From Nitrospira sp. (GTDB taxonomy: Bacteria; Nitrospirota; Nitrospiria; Nitrospirales; UBA8639), in contig CP058931.1 in NCBI GenBank assembly GCA_024760505.1, positions 3,172,001 to 3,236,000 of the forward strand: a stretch of DNA of 64,000 nucleotides, read 5' to 3'. Positions within the stretch are counted from its first letter, which is position 1, and each line of letters starts with the position of its first letter. The position numbers and the translations under genes are program-made. The notes beneath the pieces are model-generated. The model saw only the letters and a list, made by a program, of their open reading frames with translations. It searched no databases and had not been told where the DNA came from. Below are positions 18,739 through 27,069 of this stretch, in pieces.

Positions 18739-19602
18739 TTAATGGGAGGAGTGTGTTTCCTGTATCACTAAACGCGGAGTAAAGGAGAATTCAGCAAGAA
18801 ATTTTCGAAGGATCGCTTGTTCCAGACGGGAAGGATATTGAGTCGGACAGGGCACCCGGAGTAATAAGTTGATGCGGCCTGGTTCCGGCAACTGAATGGT
18901 GACCCGGGGTTCAACCGAGGGGGCGTCCAACCACAATTTGCCTTCGAGTTTTTTGAGGTAGGTCCTGGCGTCATCGATAAACGGGGCGGCCTCTTCTTCG
19001 CCGGCCTGCAGCAGGAGGCGTTCGGCGGTTTTCCAGTCATCGTCGGTACTCAGCGGAACGGTCACAATATGGAGGCGGTATTTTTTTGTATAGGTTTCAT
19101 TGGTTAAGGGGTGATCGAAAATAAAGCTGTTGGGAATGACCATGGCCCGGCCGGTATATTGGTGAGAGGTCTGGCCCGGTCCGATTTCCAAAACCGTGGT
19201 GGTCAGGGCGTTGTGGTCAACCACGTTTCCCCGAATGCCCCCGATTTCGATGCGATCACCCAACGAATAGGCTTTGGTTAGCACCCGGAGCCCTGATCCG
19301 CTCAAGCAGTCAATGATTTCCTTGGTGGCCAGGACAAAGGCGACGGCGACGGCAAACACGGAGACGGCAAAAGTCTGGAGTTGCGGCGCCCAAATGAAAA
19401 TCATCCCGAGAATAAACAGGAAGAGCAGGCCATTTCTGAGGTTGACCGCCCACCGTCTTCGTGTTTCCACGGAAAGCTCGGTTGACCGGAAGAGACTGTG
19501 GTGGATCCCCATCCTGACGATGAGAATGATTAAGAAGAGAAAGAACGTACTCAGGCCGTACCGGATGACCATGTCCCCGGTCGTACCTACAATTTCTTCC
19601 AC
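18739..19602 (-). CDS. MscS-family mechanosensitive ion channel
   Basis: A 287-residue membrane protein with two or three N-terminal helices, the pore-lining TM3 region (AVSVFAVAVAFVLATKEIID), then the MscS beta domain YSLGDRIEIGGIRGNVVDHN and a C-terminal alpha/beta domain. Such channels release solutes during osmotic downshock. GTG start at 19602 after GAGGAGCC. It is next to the trehalose/glucan genes and not far from the K+ channel and BON protein, so the region may be enriched in osmotic functions; that is inference. Confidence 0.9.
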   Translation of the reverse strand: MEEIVGTTGDMVIRYGLSTFFLFLIILIVRMGIHHSLFRSTELSVETRRRWAVNLRNGLLFLFILGMIFIWAPQLQTFAVSVFAVAVAFVLATKEIIDCLSGSGLRVLTKAYSLGDRIEIGGIRGNVVDHNALTTTVLEIGPGQTSHQYTGRAMVIPNSFIFDHPLTNETYTKKYRLHIVTVPLSTDDDWKTAERLLLQAGEEEAAPFIDDARTYLKKLEGKLWLDAPSVEPRVTIQLPEPGRINLLLRVPCPTQYPSRLEQAILRKFLAEFSFTPRLVIQETHSSH

Positions 19603-19878
19603 GTGTGGCTCCTCATGACTGATAGGTGAAGTGGACGCGTTGAGATCAATAGGAAAACCATGAGAGTCTCAGCCATCATTCCGAATCTGAACGATTGGGG
19701 AAACGACGTATGCCCAAGAATTGGCAGATGAACGAGAAGCAGGTGAATCACAATCTCACGGGTCAGGCTGAAGGCGAATGAACAAGAGCGGTCAGTGGGC
19801 AGATCATGTCCAGAAATAACAACCAACCTTTTCAAATCATACTGTATTTGTTCTCCTAATCAAAGGGGTTGGCAGGAT

Positions 19879-20373
19879 TCACGGAGCTGGAGGACCATTT
19901 CTCCTTTCGCGGCCCTGGAAGAAAAGGCCCCCGGTCGTCAGAGGAAGCTCCTCGAGGTGGCTGTGGACTGAAAGAAGAGGTGAAGGATCTCTGTCTGACA
20001 TCGAAGATTTCTGTTTTTCTTCTTGGGCCAGCGAGAGGGCTTGCTGGGCATCCGTTTGTGCCAACATGATTAATCGGGTGGCCATAGAATAATCTCGAGC
20101 CCAGAACATTTTTCTGGATTGTTCATGAAATTCTTCTTCTCCGATCGTCAGCTCACTTTCCGCTAAACTGTAGAGATCAGGTGCGAAGGTCAAGGCTCCT
20201 TCCCTTCTGGCATGTTCCACCGCTTGACGGGCTTTCTGTAATTCGTGAATCGGCGGATCCTGACAGCCGGTCATGAGGACACTCAAGCCTAACAAAACCA
20301 CATACATTCCCGGAGGGAAACGCCTCTGAGTCCTGGCAACGAACTTCCGTATGGGGAATTTCTCTTCTCGCAA
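19879..20373 (-). CDS. DUF4398-like lipoprotein
   Basis: A 164-residue predicted lipoprotein: basic N-terminus, hydrophobic stretch, lipobox LMTGC near residue 37. The mature part (QKARQAVEHARREGALTFAP, LAESELTIGEEE, MLAQTDAQQALSLAQEE) is a helical DUF4398-type repeat, often found next to OmpA-like proteins. The start is a TTG after AAGGTC; an internal ATG at 20307 would still give a lipoprotein. The C-terminal 40 residues are unlike the family and probably disordered. Function unknown. Confidence 0.75.
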   Translation of the reverse strand: MREEKFPIRKFVARTQRRFPPGMYVVLLGLSVLMTGCQDPPIHELQKARQAVEHARREGALTFAPDLYSLAESELTIGEEEFHEQSRKMFWARDYSMATRLIMLAQTDAQQALSLAQEEKQKSSMSDRDPSPLLSVHSHLEELPLTTGGLFFQGRERRNGPPAP

Positions 20374-20804
20374 AATGGGACCTTGCTCTTAAACGTTTCC
20401 TGGTGTAGGCCGGGAGTGATTTTCTTTGGAACCACTGCCTGATAAAGCAAATCCTACGCCAATACCGAATGCCGAATGGGTGTTGGTAGATTCCGGATTT
20501 TTCAACTATTTTTCATGAAAGGGTCCCGGTGGGCGGGACAGTTTGGCTCATGGTTGGACCCTTTGTCCCGGTCTGGTTTTGGAAGAAAAATGACCTAGAG
20601 GGTGTGGTGGTGATCCTTCCGGGAATGACCGGCGAGGCGTTGTTTCGGTGGACCCGAGCTAGGCGGCTCCGATAGAACTTTTGATCATTCCTCTACCTTG
20701 GAGAATTTTGATTAGATTTCCGCAGTTCCTTTTGCCAGAATGTCTTTCTTATTTGCAGATACCCGACCTATCCAGGAATTGTTGGTATTAAGGGGCATGC
20801 ACAT
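20374..20804. other. Divergent intergenic region, no gene seen
   Basis: This 431-base gap between the divergent lipoprotein and DUF1499 genes presumably carries both promoters. GGGTCC and GGACCC at about 20521 and 20564 could pair, but the loop is long and no T-run follows. Confidence 0.4.
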
Positions 20805-21257
20805 ATGACGGAATCCATTTTTCAGAAAAAGGTGCTTATGTCGCTCCTCCTCATAGGCATCTTCTCCCATGGCGCAACAGGGGGAGAACTGCCGGTACAG
20901 GATCATCGACTCGCCCCGTGCCCCGACAGTCCCAATTGCGTATCCACTCATAGTGATTCGGAAAACCATGCGATCGCACCGTTTCGTTATAACAAAACGA
21001 TGGCTGAGGCCAAAGCGGTATTGAAACAGATCATCGGTGAAATGAGTCGTACTGAGTTGGTTCAAGAAGAGGAGGGCTATCTTCATTACGAAGTCAGAAG
21101 TTTCCTGTTTCGCTTTGTGGATGATGTCGAGCTGCTGTTTGATGTGGATACGAAGACCATTCATTTCCGGTCGGCATCCCGGGTGGGCTATTCCGATTTT
21201 GGAGTGAATCGGAGTCGGATGGAAGAAGTTCGAAGAATGGTGGAGGGTAAGCTCTAA
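20805..21257 (+). CDS. DUF1499 family exported protein
   Basis: A 150-residue protein with an N-terminal signal-like helix (VLMSLLLIGIFSHGATGG) and the DUF1499 landmarks APCPDSPNCVSTHSD and RVGYSDFGVNRSRMEEVR. DUF1499 proteins are widespread and uncharacterised, probably located in the envelope. AAGGGG precedes the ATG at 20805; a second ATG at 20838 after AAAGGTG is also possible. It stands alone, with no operon partner. Confidence 0.88.
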   Translation: MTESIFQKKVLMSLLLIGIFSHGATGGELPVQDHRLAPCPDSPNCVSTHSDSENHAIAPFRYNKTMAEAKAVLKQIIGEMSRTELVQEEEGYLHYEVRSFLFRFVDDVELLFDVDTKTIHFRSASRVGYSDFGVNRSRMEEVRRMVEGKL

Positions 21258-21447
21258 GTCTTGGCTTATGCAGGCGAGATCGGAGGTGGAACAGGACATA
21301 GTTTGAAAAAGACAGCAAAATCATCTTTTCTTGAGGTTCTTCACGACCGGGTTTTCCTTATCTGCTTCCCAATCCTCTCTTCGATTCAGTGGAGCTAAAT
21401 ATCCAGGCTCCCCCATCCCCTCAGGTGTCTATGGTTGAGTCCCTTGA

Positions 21448-21615
21448 AACCTAAGAACGGCAGCTACAGGTCCGCGAGCCCGTTCATGCTTCGAGAGCCT
21501 CAGCACGAACGGAGTGTCGAAGTGGTCACCCGTTGGGTGAGAGTCCGTTCGCCCTGAGCGCCGCCCCTTCTGCGGCAGTCGAAGGTTTCAAAGATAGCCA
21601 ACTGCCGTTTTAGGT
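21448..21615. repeat. Composite palindromic repeat with terminal inverted repeats
   Basis: AACCTAAGAACGGCAGCTA at 21448 is matched in inverted form by TAGCCAACTGCCGTTTTAGGTT at 21595-21616 (a few mismatches and gaps). Inside are a hairpin with a CCGTTC/GAACGG stem and REP-like pieces of the CCCTGAGC...TCGAAGG type. It lies in the 526-base gap between the DUF1499 and DUF3015-like genes. The rest of that gap shows nothing. Confidence 0.6.
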
Positions 21616-21783
21616 TCAATCCATCCTATGAGAGGTGTGCTGGCAAACCATGAGCAATGAGCGAGTCAAGGATACAAAATACCGTCTTTTCAGGGTGAAC
21701 TTGGGGAGGGAATGGGAACAAGATCATTCTATATAATTTTTTCTAATTCATACATTCATTTTCCTAATAAGGGGGAATCGCGC

Positions 21784-22413
21784 ATGAGTACGTATTTACG
21801 TCATGTATATCGTTTTCTTATAAGGCCGTGGATCGCACCGACCTTCCGTCTCTATCTTGTGCCCGCAACCGAGGCAGAAAGGAATTTCCGTGCAAGCCGG
21901 AAGCCGCATTCCTTCCAGGCCATGCGGGGTCTGTGTGTCGTCATGCTCATGGGCGGGTTATTCACGGGATGTGTTACCGATGCCACAACTGATTTAACCA
22001 AAGCGCCGTTTGATGCGTCCACCGAGCTGACTGACGCCTCGACGGATTCGATTACCAGACTGACCGATGGAACCAGTCAAGCGACAACCGATCTCACCGA
22101 GCCCACCAGAGAGTTTCTTTCCAGCACGACACCCGGAGCGTGGTTCAATGCAGATGGCATGCTCAATCCTGACCATAAAAAAATCGCATTTGTGGTCGTC
22201 AACTTTGACAATTTGCAAGAGGATATCGCCAGAGGATCTGGAGAATATCTGGTCTCACTTTCTAAGTTAATGGGCGTCCCCCCGGATTCTCGCGACAGTT
22301 TCTTGCAATCCGCGCAACGCCAACATGCCTATATTTTTGATGAGAACCAATCCCGGCCGGAATCGTTTCGACGCCTGATCAAGACGTTACGCGTGACGTC
22401 ACCTTACTCGTAG
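21784..22413 (+). CDS. DUF3015-like lipoprotein with Thr/Asp-rich repeats
   Basis: A 209-residue predicted lipoprotein. After an unusually long N-region, a hydrophobic segment ends in the lipobox LFTGC at about residue 63. It is followed by ~45 residues of degenerate repeats (TDATTDLT, TDASTDSIT, TDLTEPTRE). The C-terminal domain (KKIAFVVVNFDNLQEDIARG, YLVSLSKLMGVP) resembles DUF3015 proteins. AAGGGGG precedes the ATG at 21784, which is chosen over an earlier in-frame ATG at 21712. Function unknown. Confidence 0.65.
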   Translation: MSTYLRHVYRFLIRPWIAPTFRLYLVPATEAERNFRASRKPHSFQAMRGLCVVMLMGGLFTGCVTDATTDLTKAPFDASTELTDASTDSITRLTDGTSQATTDLTEPTREFLSSTTPGAWFNADGMLNPDHKKIAFVVVNFDNLQEDIARGSGEYLVSLSKLMGVPPDSRDSFLQSAQRQHAYIFDENQSRPESFRRLIKTLRVTSPYS

Positions 22414-22624
22414 GGGAGGGAAGGTCTTGTCTAGAGAACCTAGAAAGGTTGAGCGTGTATCCGCATGGTCTTGAATTAGGCGGTATCGTTTTCGTCTGAT
22501 TCTCGTTTTCATTTCGCACAAAGGGGTAGGACATACCATTCGACGTTCATTATCCGGCACACTCCGCCCCTCTGAAGTCCGCTCTCTGTTATAAAAATTC
22601 CTAATGGTACATCCGCTTTGGTTC
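22414..22624. other. Gap before the first structured repeat
   Basis: A 211-base stretch without a gene. It leads into repeat copy R1. Confidence 0.4.
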
Positions 22625-22985
22625 GACGCCTGCCGGCTGGCTCCAAGGAGGGACGTTCTTCTCAGCCAGCGGGCCTTGTTTTGAGCCCTTCGAAAACTCA
22701 GGACAAGCCTGGCGAGTTGGTCCGCTCTCTGCAGAGTTAGCGTCCCTCCTCTTCAATGAGGCCAGACGGGGCGTCAATGGTTTTGGCCACTGTTGCCGAA
22801 ACAAAAGTAGCTCGGTTGCCGAGCCGAAACCCGGTATCTAAAAAAATGCCATCCATCTTCGCTGTGCAGAACCTACCTCACAAGAACCCACAGAGAACAG
22901 TGAACCATTCTGAAAGAGCAGGAATGTTAAATGAGGTCTGGGAATAGATGTGAATGGAAGGCCTGCCCCCATTCCTACTTGACAG
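22625..22985 (+). repeat. Structured dispersed repeat, copy R1
   Basis: The unit runs GACGCCTGCCGGCTGG, outer stem GGAGGGACG (22647) with GCGTCCCTCC (22740-22749), hairpin 2 near 22786-22811, then block X (starting near 22881) ending ATTCCTACTTGAC. The outer loop is 83 bases instead of 60 because a 22-base REP-like piece (with CTTCGAAAACTCAGGAC) sits in it. Hairpin 2 is weakened by substitutions here. The remaining 300 bases to 23294 show no gene. Confidence 0.85.
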
Positions 22986-23294
22986 AACCTGATAATGGGT
23001 GCCCCCAAGCCTTGTTGCTATCGGGTTTCATTGCTAACTGAGGATAACTTTGAAGTTGTCTGCGAAGGTTGAGGGACACCGCTGAAAGGGGAGAGAAGGG
23101 TGTGGGAGAGTCTTATGTGAATTCTTGACTATCTTCTGTTCTTCGAAAATTCTGTCTGCAGTCACCCTCCATGATCATACGCCGGGCTGCCTCCTTTGGC
23201 TTCCATCGCAAGGACCAACCGACTTTGTGGGGCTTGCACAATAGGACAAGATCGATGCTTTCTTGCGTATTGTTTTCGCATAATCGGGCAGACC
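22986..23294. other. Gap, no gene seen
   Basis: This 309-base stretch lies between repeat R1 and the YgiT-type gene. No frame of interest and no repeat of the main family was seen. Confidence 0.4.
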
Positions 23295-23525
23295 TTAACT
23301 GAAGGCAAACACATCCATTTGAACCGATTTCATAGGTTTGGCTTGGCCATGGACCATTTGTCGAACCTTTTCCGTCGTCTCGCGACTAAAGATCGGCTCA
23401 CCACAATGCGTACAAACGGTGGCCGGAACGTTTTCAACTCTGATGGGTCGTCCCTCAATTTCAAATACTTCGTGAACACGTTCTTCGCGAGCGTCCGTTT
23501 TTCCGCACACGTGACACCGAAACAT
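23295..23525 (-). CDS. YgiT-type zinc-finger protein (MqsA N-terminal-like antitoxin)
   Basis: A 76-residue protein with CHVCG near the N-terminus and CTHCGEP near residue 38, the two CxxC pairs of the YgiT/MqsA zinc-binding fold, then a short helix. It lacks the C-terminal HTH of full MqsA. The ribosome site GGAGGTAAAC precedes the ATG. It lies two bases downstream of a DUF4258 gene. This pairing recurs widely and is treated as toxin (DUF4258) plus antitoxin (YgiT). Confidence 0.88.
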   Translation of the reverse strand: MFRCHVCGKTDAREERVHEVFEIEGRPIRVENVPATVCTHCGEPIFSRETTEKVRQMVHGQAKPMKSVQMDVFAFS

Positions 23526-23527
23526 GT

Positions 23528-23836
23528 TTACCTCCGTTTCATAAAACTATACCACTCTTCTGGATCAGGTTCATAGATGGTAATGATCTTTAAGAAGTCG
23601 GACTCCACGTAGGAAACTTGAATGTGCAAGGGCCGTCTCGATTGTGTGTAACCCAGGAGCAGACAACTTGGGGCATACTTGTCATCAGGGTAATCTTCAA
23701 TACGTTGTGCGTCGTGTCCAGCTTCTCGAATCTCCAAATCGCTGATGTTTCGCTCAACAGCTCGTTTGAAAGCATGTTGGCTAAACTCAAACTGGCCGTT
23801 GCCCAATTGGTGCCGAATATTCTCCAAGGTTTTCAT
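23528..23836 (-). CDS. DUF4258 protein, probable toxin of a toxin-antitoxin pair
   Basis: A 102-residue protein with FSQHAFKRAVERNISDLEI and RPLHIQVSY...KIITIYEPD, which fit DUF4258, a BECR/RelE-like fold with RNase-type toxins in its class. The histidine in SQHA and the arginine in ERNI are conserved positions in the family. It is the first gene of a two-gene operon with the YgiT-type protein. No strong ribosome site is visible before the ATG. A role as toxin is inferred from the family and the pairing. Confidence 0.82.
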   Translation of the reverse strand: MKTLENIRHQLGNGQFEFSQHAFKRAVERNISDLEIREAGHDAQRIEDYPDDKYAPSCLLLGYTQSRRPLHIQVSYVESDFLKIITIYEPDPEEWYSFMKRR

Positions 23837-23923
23837 AAAAAGGAGGAAAAGAGAAGGAGCGAGCCTATTATCTGACTACAAATGGGCCATAGATGGATAG
23901 CATTATACACTGTGGGTCCGTTG

Positions 23924-24060
23924 AAAAAAGCCGCCAGCGGCGTTCCCTGCCTTCGCCGGAGCGGCTTCGCGCAGGCAGGTCGCCATTTTTCCGTGCTCAC
24001 GTACTGAACGTACGCTCCGCGCGTAAAAAAGGCTGCGGCCTTCCCTTCGACATGATTCAG
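23924..24060 (+). repeat. MITE-like repeat, partial copy
   Basis: GTTGAAAAAAGCCGCCAGCG, then CGTACTGAACGTACGCTCCG and GGCTGCGGCCTT, match the internal order of the 204-bp element at 43173-43376. The outer terminal repeats are missing or eroded. Confidence 0.7.
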
Positions 24061-24104
24061 GATAGACTCCGCGTGTTAGTCCCCCTTTCCTCCGTGGGCT
24101 CCCT

Positions 24105-24228
24105 TGGCTTGGTGGCATGGCCGAGCAGTGCAACCGGCACTGGAAATTAGGTGGGCAGTGTGTGAGCCCTTGGACCAGACTCAGGACAAGCTCCGCGAGT
24201 TTGCCTCGGTACGCGTTAATTTTGCTCC
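24105..24228 (-). repeat. Structured repeat variant (GTGGCATG type), partial
   Basis: GGTGGCATGGCCGAGCAGTG followed by CAACCGG matches in inverted orientation the inner arm of the R7 variant at 35478-35590. It is joined directly to copy R2, so the array is mosaic. A REP-like piece (ACTCAGGACAAGCTCCGCG) lies within it. Confidence 0.6.
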
Positions 24229-24545
24229 GACGCCTGCCGGCTGGCCCCAAGGAGGGACGCTCTTATCGGCTGGCGGACCCTGTTTGAGCCTGGCGAGTTG
24301 GTCCGCTTTTCTTAAGTTTGGCGTCCCTCCCCCTCAATCAGGCCAGACGGGGCGTCAATGGTTTTGGCCACTTTTGCCGAAACAAAAGTGGCTCGTCGCG
24401 CCGGGGCGAACCCCCGGCATCTAACAGACAAGTGCCACAAAAATCCACAGAGAACAGTGAACCAATCTAAAACAATTAGGAATGTGGGAAGGGGTCTGAG
24501 AGTATGTGTGAAGGCAATGTCTGCCCCCAAGCATGAACGTTCCAT
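24229..24545 (+). repeat. Structured dispersed repeat, copy R2
   Basis: The cleanest copy. Outer stem GGAGGGACGC (24251-24260) with GCGTCCCTCC (24321-24330), 10 perfect pairs and a 60-base loop. Hairpin 2 is GCCACTTTTG (24367-24376), loop CCGAAA, CAAAAGTGGC (24383-24392), 10 perfect pairs. Hairpin 3 is GCCGGGG (24400-24406) with CCCCGGC (24412-24418). Block X (CAGAGAACAGTGAACCA) follows. Confidence 0.92.
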
Positions 24546-24553
24546 CTGTATCC

Positions 24554-24906
24554 GACGCCTGCCGGCTGGCCCCAAGGAGGGACGCTCTTCGCATCTAGCG
24601 GGCCTTGTGTGAGCCGTGCGAGTTGGTCCGCTCTTCAAAATGTTCGCGTCCCTCCTCTTCAATCAGGCCAGACGGGGCGTCAATGGTTTTGGGTCCTTTT
24701 GCCGAAACAAAAGGACCTCGTCGTACGGGGGCGAAACCCAGGCCTCTAAAAATCAAGTCCCACAAGAACCCGCAGAGAACAGTGAATCATTCTGAACAAT
24801 CAGGACTGTGGGAAGGGGTCCGGGAGTATGGGTGAAAGCAAAAACTGCTCCTCGCTTTGTTTTGGCAGGATCAATCTGATCCGAGACGAATCCCGGCACT
24901 GTGTTC
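24554..24906 (+). repeat. Structured dispersed repeat, copy R3
   Basis: Outer stem perfect (24576-24585 with 24646-24655; 60-base loop). Hairpin 2 is GGTCCTTTTG (24692-24701), loop CCGAAA, CAAAAGGACC (24708-24717): relative to R2, both arms changed so that pairing is kept. Block X follows and the copy ends exactly at the stop codon of vapC. Confidence 0.92.
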
Positions 24907-25278
24907 CTACTTGACGTAGATGACTCCAGGTAAGTCCTTCAGGTCCGCGTCGCCCGTAACCACTTGCGCGTCCTGATCTTTCGCGGTGGCGTAGATGATG
25001 GCATCGGCCATGGCCAAGCCGTGCATTAAGCTTAAATCCGCCGCCAAATAGGCGATAGATTCCGTGAGCTGAACAACATGGCTCGCACTGAGTTGTCCCG
25101 AAAGCAATAATGCCGTCTCTTCTCCCTTTTCCCGTTTGATTTTTTTGTACACTTCATAGAGGACGATGGTTGGGATAATGCGGTCATGCCGGGAGGTAAA
25201 ATAGGTCGCATAACGTTCGGCGAGTGGGCCTTCGGTGAAGAACTCAATCCATCCGCTGGAATCCATCAGGATTTTCAC
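24907..25278 (-). CDS. vapC: PIN-domain toxin (VapC type)
   Basis: A 123-residue PIN ribonuclease. Acidic residues of the active site are seen in MKILMDSSGWIEFF, in TIVLYEVYKKIKRE, in AMADAIIYATAK, and in VTGDADLKDLPGV. VapC toxins cut tRNA or rRNA when free of antitoxin. The start overlaps the vapB stop by four bases. The stop codon TAG lies within the TTCCTA end of repeat R3. A complete pair, so probably functional. Confidence 0.93.
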   Translation of the reverse strand: MKILMDSSGWIEFFTEGPLAERYATYFTSRHDRIIPTIVLYEVYKKIKREKGEETALLLSGQLSASHVVQLTESIAYLAADLSLMHGLAMADAIIYATAKDQDAQVVTGDADLKDLPGVIYVK

Positions 25279-25484
25279 AGCCGGTCCTGCTTTTCACGAA
25301 GGCCTGTCTTGGACATTCCCTTGAGTGATCCCTTGAGATTTTTGAGTGGTACTTCCGGCACCAGGGTAATGACTCCTCCTTTTTCTACCACCTGTAAACG
25401 TTGTTGAGGACTCAGGTGAAGCTTTTCCCGTACTTCCTTGGGAATCACAATTTGGAATTTTGGTGAAATCGTGGTTGTGGCCAT
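25275..25484 (-). CDS. vapB: AbrB/SpoVT-type antitoxin (VapB)
   Basis: A 69-residue protein with the swapped-hairpin AbrB motif: TTISPKFQIVIPKEVREKL and QRLQVVEKGGVITLVP. It binds its own promoter as a dimer and neutralises VapC through the C-terminal tail (KGSLKGMSKTGLREKQ). AAGGAGG precedes the ATG. It is the first gene of the vapBC operon, with ATGA overlap. Confidence 0.92.
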   Translation of the reverse strand: MATTTISPKFQIVIPKEVREKLHLSPQQRLQVVEKGGVITLVPEVPLKNLKGSLKGMSKTGLREKQDRL

Positions 25485-25619
25485 CCAATTGCCTCCTTAC
25501 GAAGTTATGATCGATCATGCTATCGTCATACCGCCAGTCAGTCAAGGGTTGATTCTGGCCCTGGAGGGCCGAACCCCCGCATCTCAATAGAAATTTTAAA
25601 GCACTAAGGCCGTTGATTA

Positions 25620-25712
25620 GTGAACTGGCTTTAGCGGCGAGCGTAAAGGCAGGAAACGCCGTTGGCCTGTCTGCCGTAGCCTTGGCGAAGGCTGGCGGCT
25701 TTTTCCAACAAA
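25620..25712 (-). repeat. MITE-like repeat, partial inverted copy
   Basis: Read on the minus strand it begins GTTGGAAAAAGCCGCCAGCC and contains GGCAGACAGGCCAACGGCG, like the internal part of the 43173 element and the 23924 copy. It lies just upstream of the TauE-type gene and may carry its promoter. Confidence 0.55.
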
Positions 25713-25722
25713 CGCACGATCC

Positions 25723-26472
25723 ATGACGAATATCTTCTTTGACTTCACGATCACTCAGCTACTCCTCGTGGGAGTACTGTTTATCTGGACAGGGTTTGTA
25801 CGCAGCGGGCTTGGATTCGGTGGTGCTGCGCTTGGACTACCACTCATGCTGTTTCTCTATGACCAACCACTATTTTGGTTGCCGGTCATCGGATCGCATC
25901 TCCTGTTTTTTTCGGCTCTGACCTTACGTACCGGTATTCACGATGTCGATTGGCCCTATTTGCGGCACGCCACGCTTTTTGTCATCCCCACGACCTTGAT
26001 TGGTGTGTTCGGCCTGATTACGTTGCCGACTGAGTGGCTGCTCATCTTTATTTATTCCATCTCACTTGCGTATGGATTGATGTGGCTATTGAATCTTTCC
26101 ATCAATAGCAAGAAGAGCTGGAGCGACAGGCTGTTGCTTGCGCTTGGTGGGTATGTGGCGGGAACGTCACTGACCGGTGGACCACTGATGGTCGCGGTCA
26201 CCATGAAAAATGTCGCGACCAATCAACTACGTAACACGTTGTACGTTCTCTGGTTTACCATCGTCATGATTAAAATGAGTACCTTTGTGATACTCGGAGT
26301 CGAGCTGCATCTGCTCACCGCCCTCGTACTCCTCCCCATCGCAGCCATCGGCCATGTGATCGGACTCAAATTTCATGATGCGATTTTGAAAAACGATCAG
26401 TGGTTCAAGCAGGTTATTGGAGGAATGCTCGTCCTCATCAGCGGATTGGGATTACTGAACAATCTGGCCTAA
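25723..26472 (+). CDS. TauE/SafE-type membrane permease
   Basis: A 249-residue polytopic membrane protein with about eight hydrophobic segments. The first contains the family signature SGLGFGGAALGLPLML, and the midpoint repeat contains LALGGYVAGTSLTGGPLMV. TauE/SafE proteins export sulfite, sulfoacetate or related anions. The substrate cannot be told from sequence. No ribosome site is obvious. It is the only plus-strand gene in the island and has no sulfur-metabolism neighbour. Confidence 0.88.
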   Translation: MTNIFFDFTITQLLLVGVLFIWTGFVRSGLGFGGAALGLPLMLFLYDQPLFWLPVIGSHLLFFSALTLRTGIHDVDWPYLRHATLFVIPTTLIGVFGLITLPTEWLLIFIYSISLAYGLMWLLNLSINSKKSWSDRLLLALGGYVAGTSLTGGPLMVAVTMKNVATNQLRNTLYVLWFTIVMIKMSTFVILGVELHLLTALVLLPIAAIGHVIGLKFHDAILKNDQWFKQVIGGMLVLISGLGLLNNLA

Positions 26473-26587
26473 GACAGCCTGCTCATGGGTGACCCCATGA
26501 CCATTATCTAGGGGTTCAATAAAGTGGGGCGACCAAATTCGCGATGCCTGGCCTGAGGCATGCCGAAGGGCTCAAACTTTTCCCCCA

Positions 26588-27069
26588 GAAGAACCCGCAG
26601 AGAACAGTGAATCATTCGGAACAAGTAGGAAGGTTGGAAGGGGGCTGGGAGTATGTGTGAATGCAAGGCCGGACCTCAAGCATGAACCTTTCGTCTGTAG
26701 TCCGACGCCTGCCGGCTGGCCCCAAGGAGGAACGCTCTTCTCCGCTAGCGGACCCTGTTTGAGCCCTTCGACAAAGCTCAGGGCAGGCTCTGGGAGTTGG
26801 TCCGCCTTCTTCAGAGTTGGCGCCCCTCCTCTTCAATGATTTCAGACCGGGCGTCAATGGTTTTGGTCACTTTTGCCGAAACAAAAGGCCTGTCCTGAGC
26901 GAGGTCGAAGGAGGCTCGGCCGCCGGGCCGAACCTCGGCATCTAACCGACAAGTGCAACAAGATCCCGCAGAGAACAGTGAACCATTCTGATGAATGAGG
27001 AATGTGGGAAGATGGTTGGAAGTAGGTAAGGAGGCAATGCCAACCCCGGTCAATGGCCCGGCCCTGTTC
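26588..27069 (+). repeat. Structured dispersed repeat, copy R4 with two X blocks
   Basis: Block X (CCGCAGAGAACAGTGAATCA) at 26593, then the core from 26704, then another block X from 26967, ending at the hsdR stop codon. Outer arms 26726-26735 and 26820-26829 (two mismatches), 84-base loop with a REP-like insertion; inner stem AGCGGACC (26747-26754) with GGTCCGC (26799-26805). Hairpin 2's right arm is split by a second REP-like insertion (GCCTGTCCTGAGCGAGGTCG). Confidence 0.88.

Noticed and set aside
24358..24835. Short frames with the theme VLATFAETKVARR or FWPLLPKQKW in several places
   Set aside because: They are translations of the structured repeat's hairpin 2 in different frames. The DNA stems, not the codons, are conserved, and both arms covary.
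22625..27069. Integron cassette array with attC sites
   Set aside because: The repeats are longer than attC sites, no integrase or attI was seen, and attC core sites (GTTRRRY) were not identified; kept only as an analogy.
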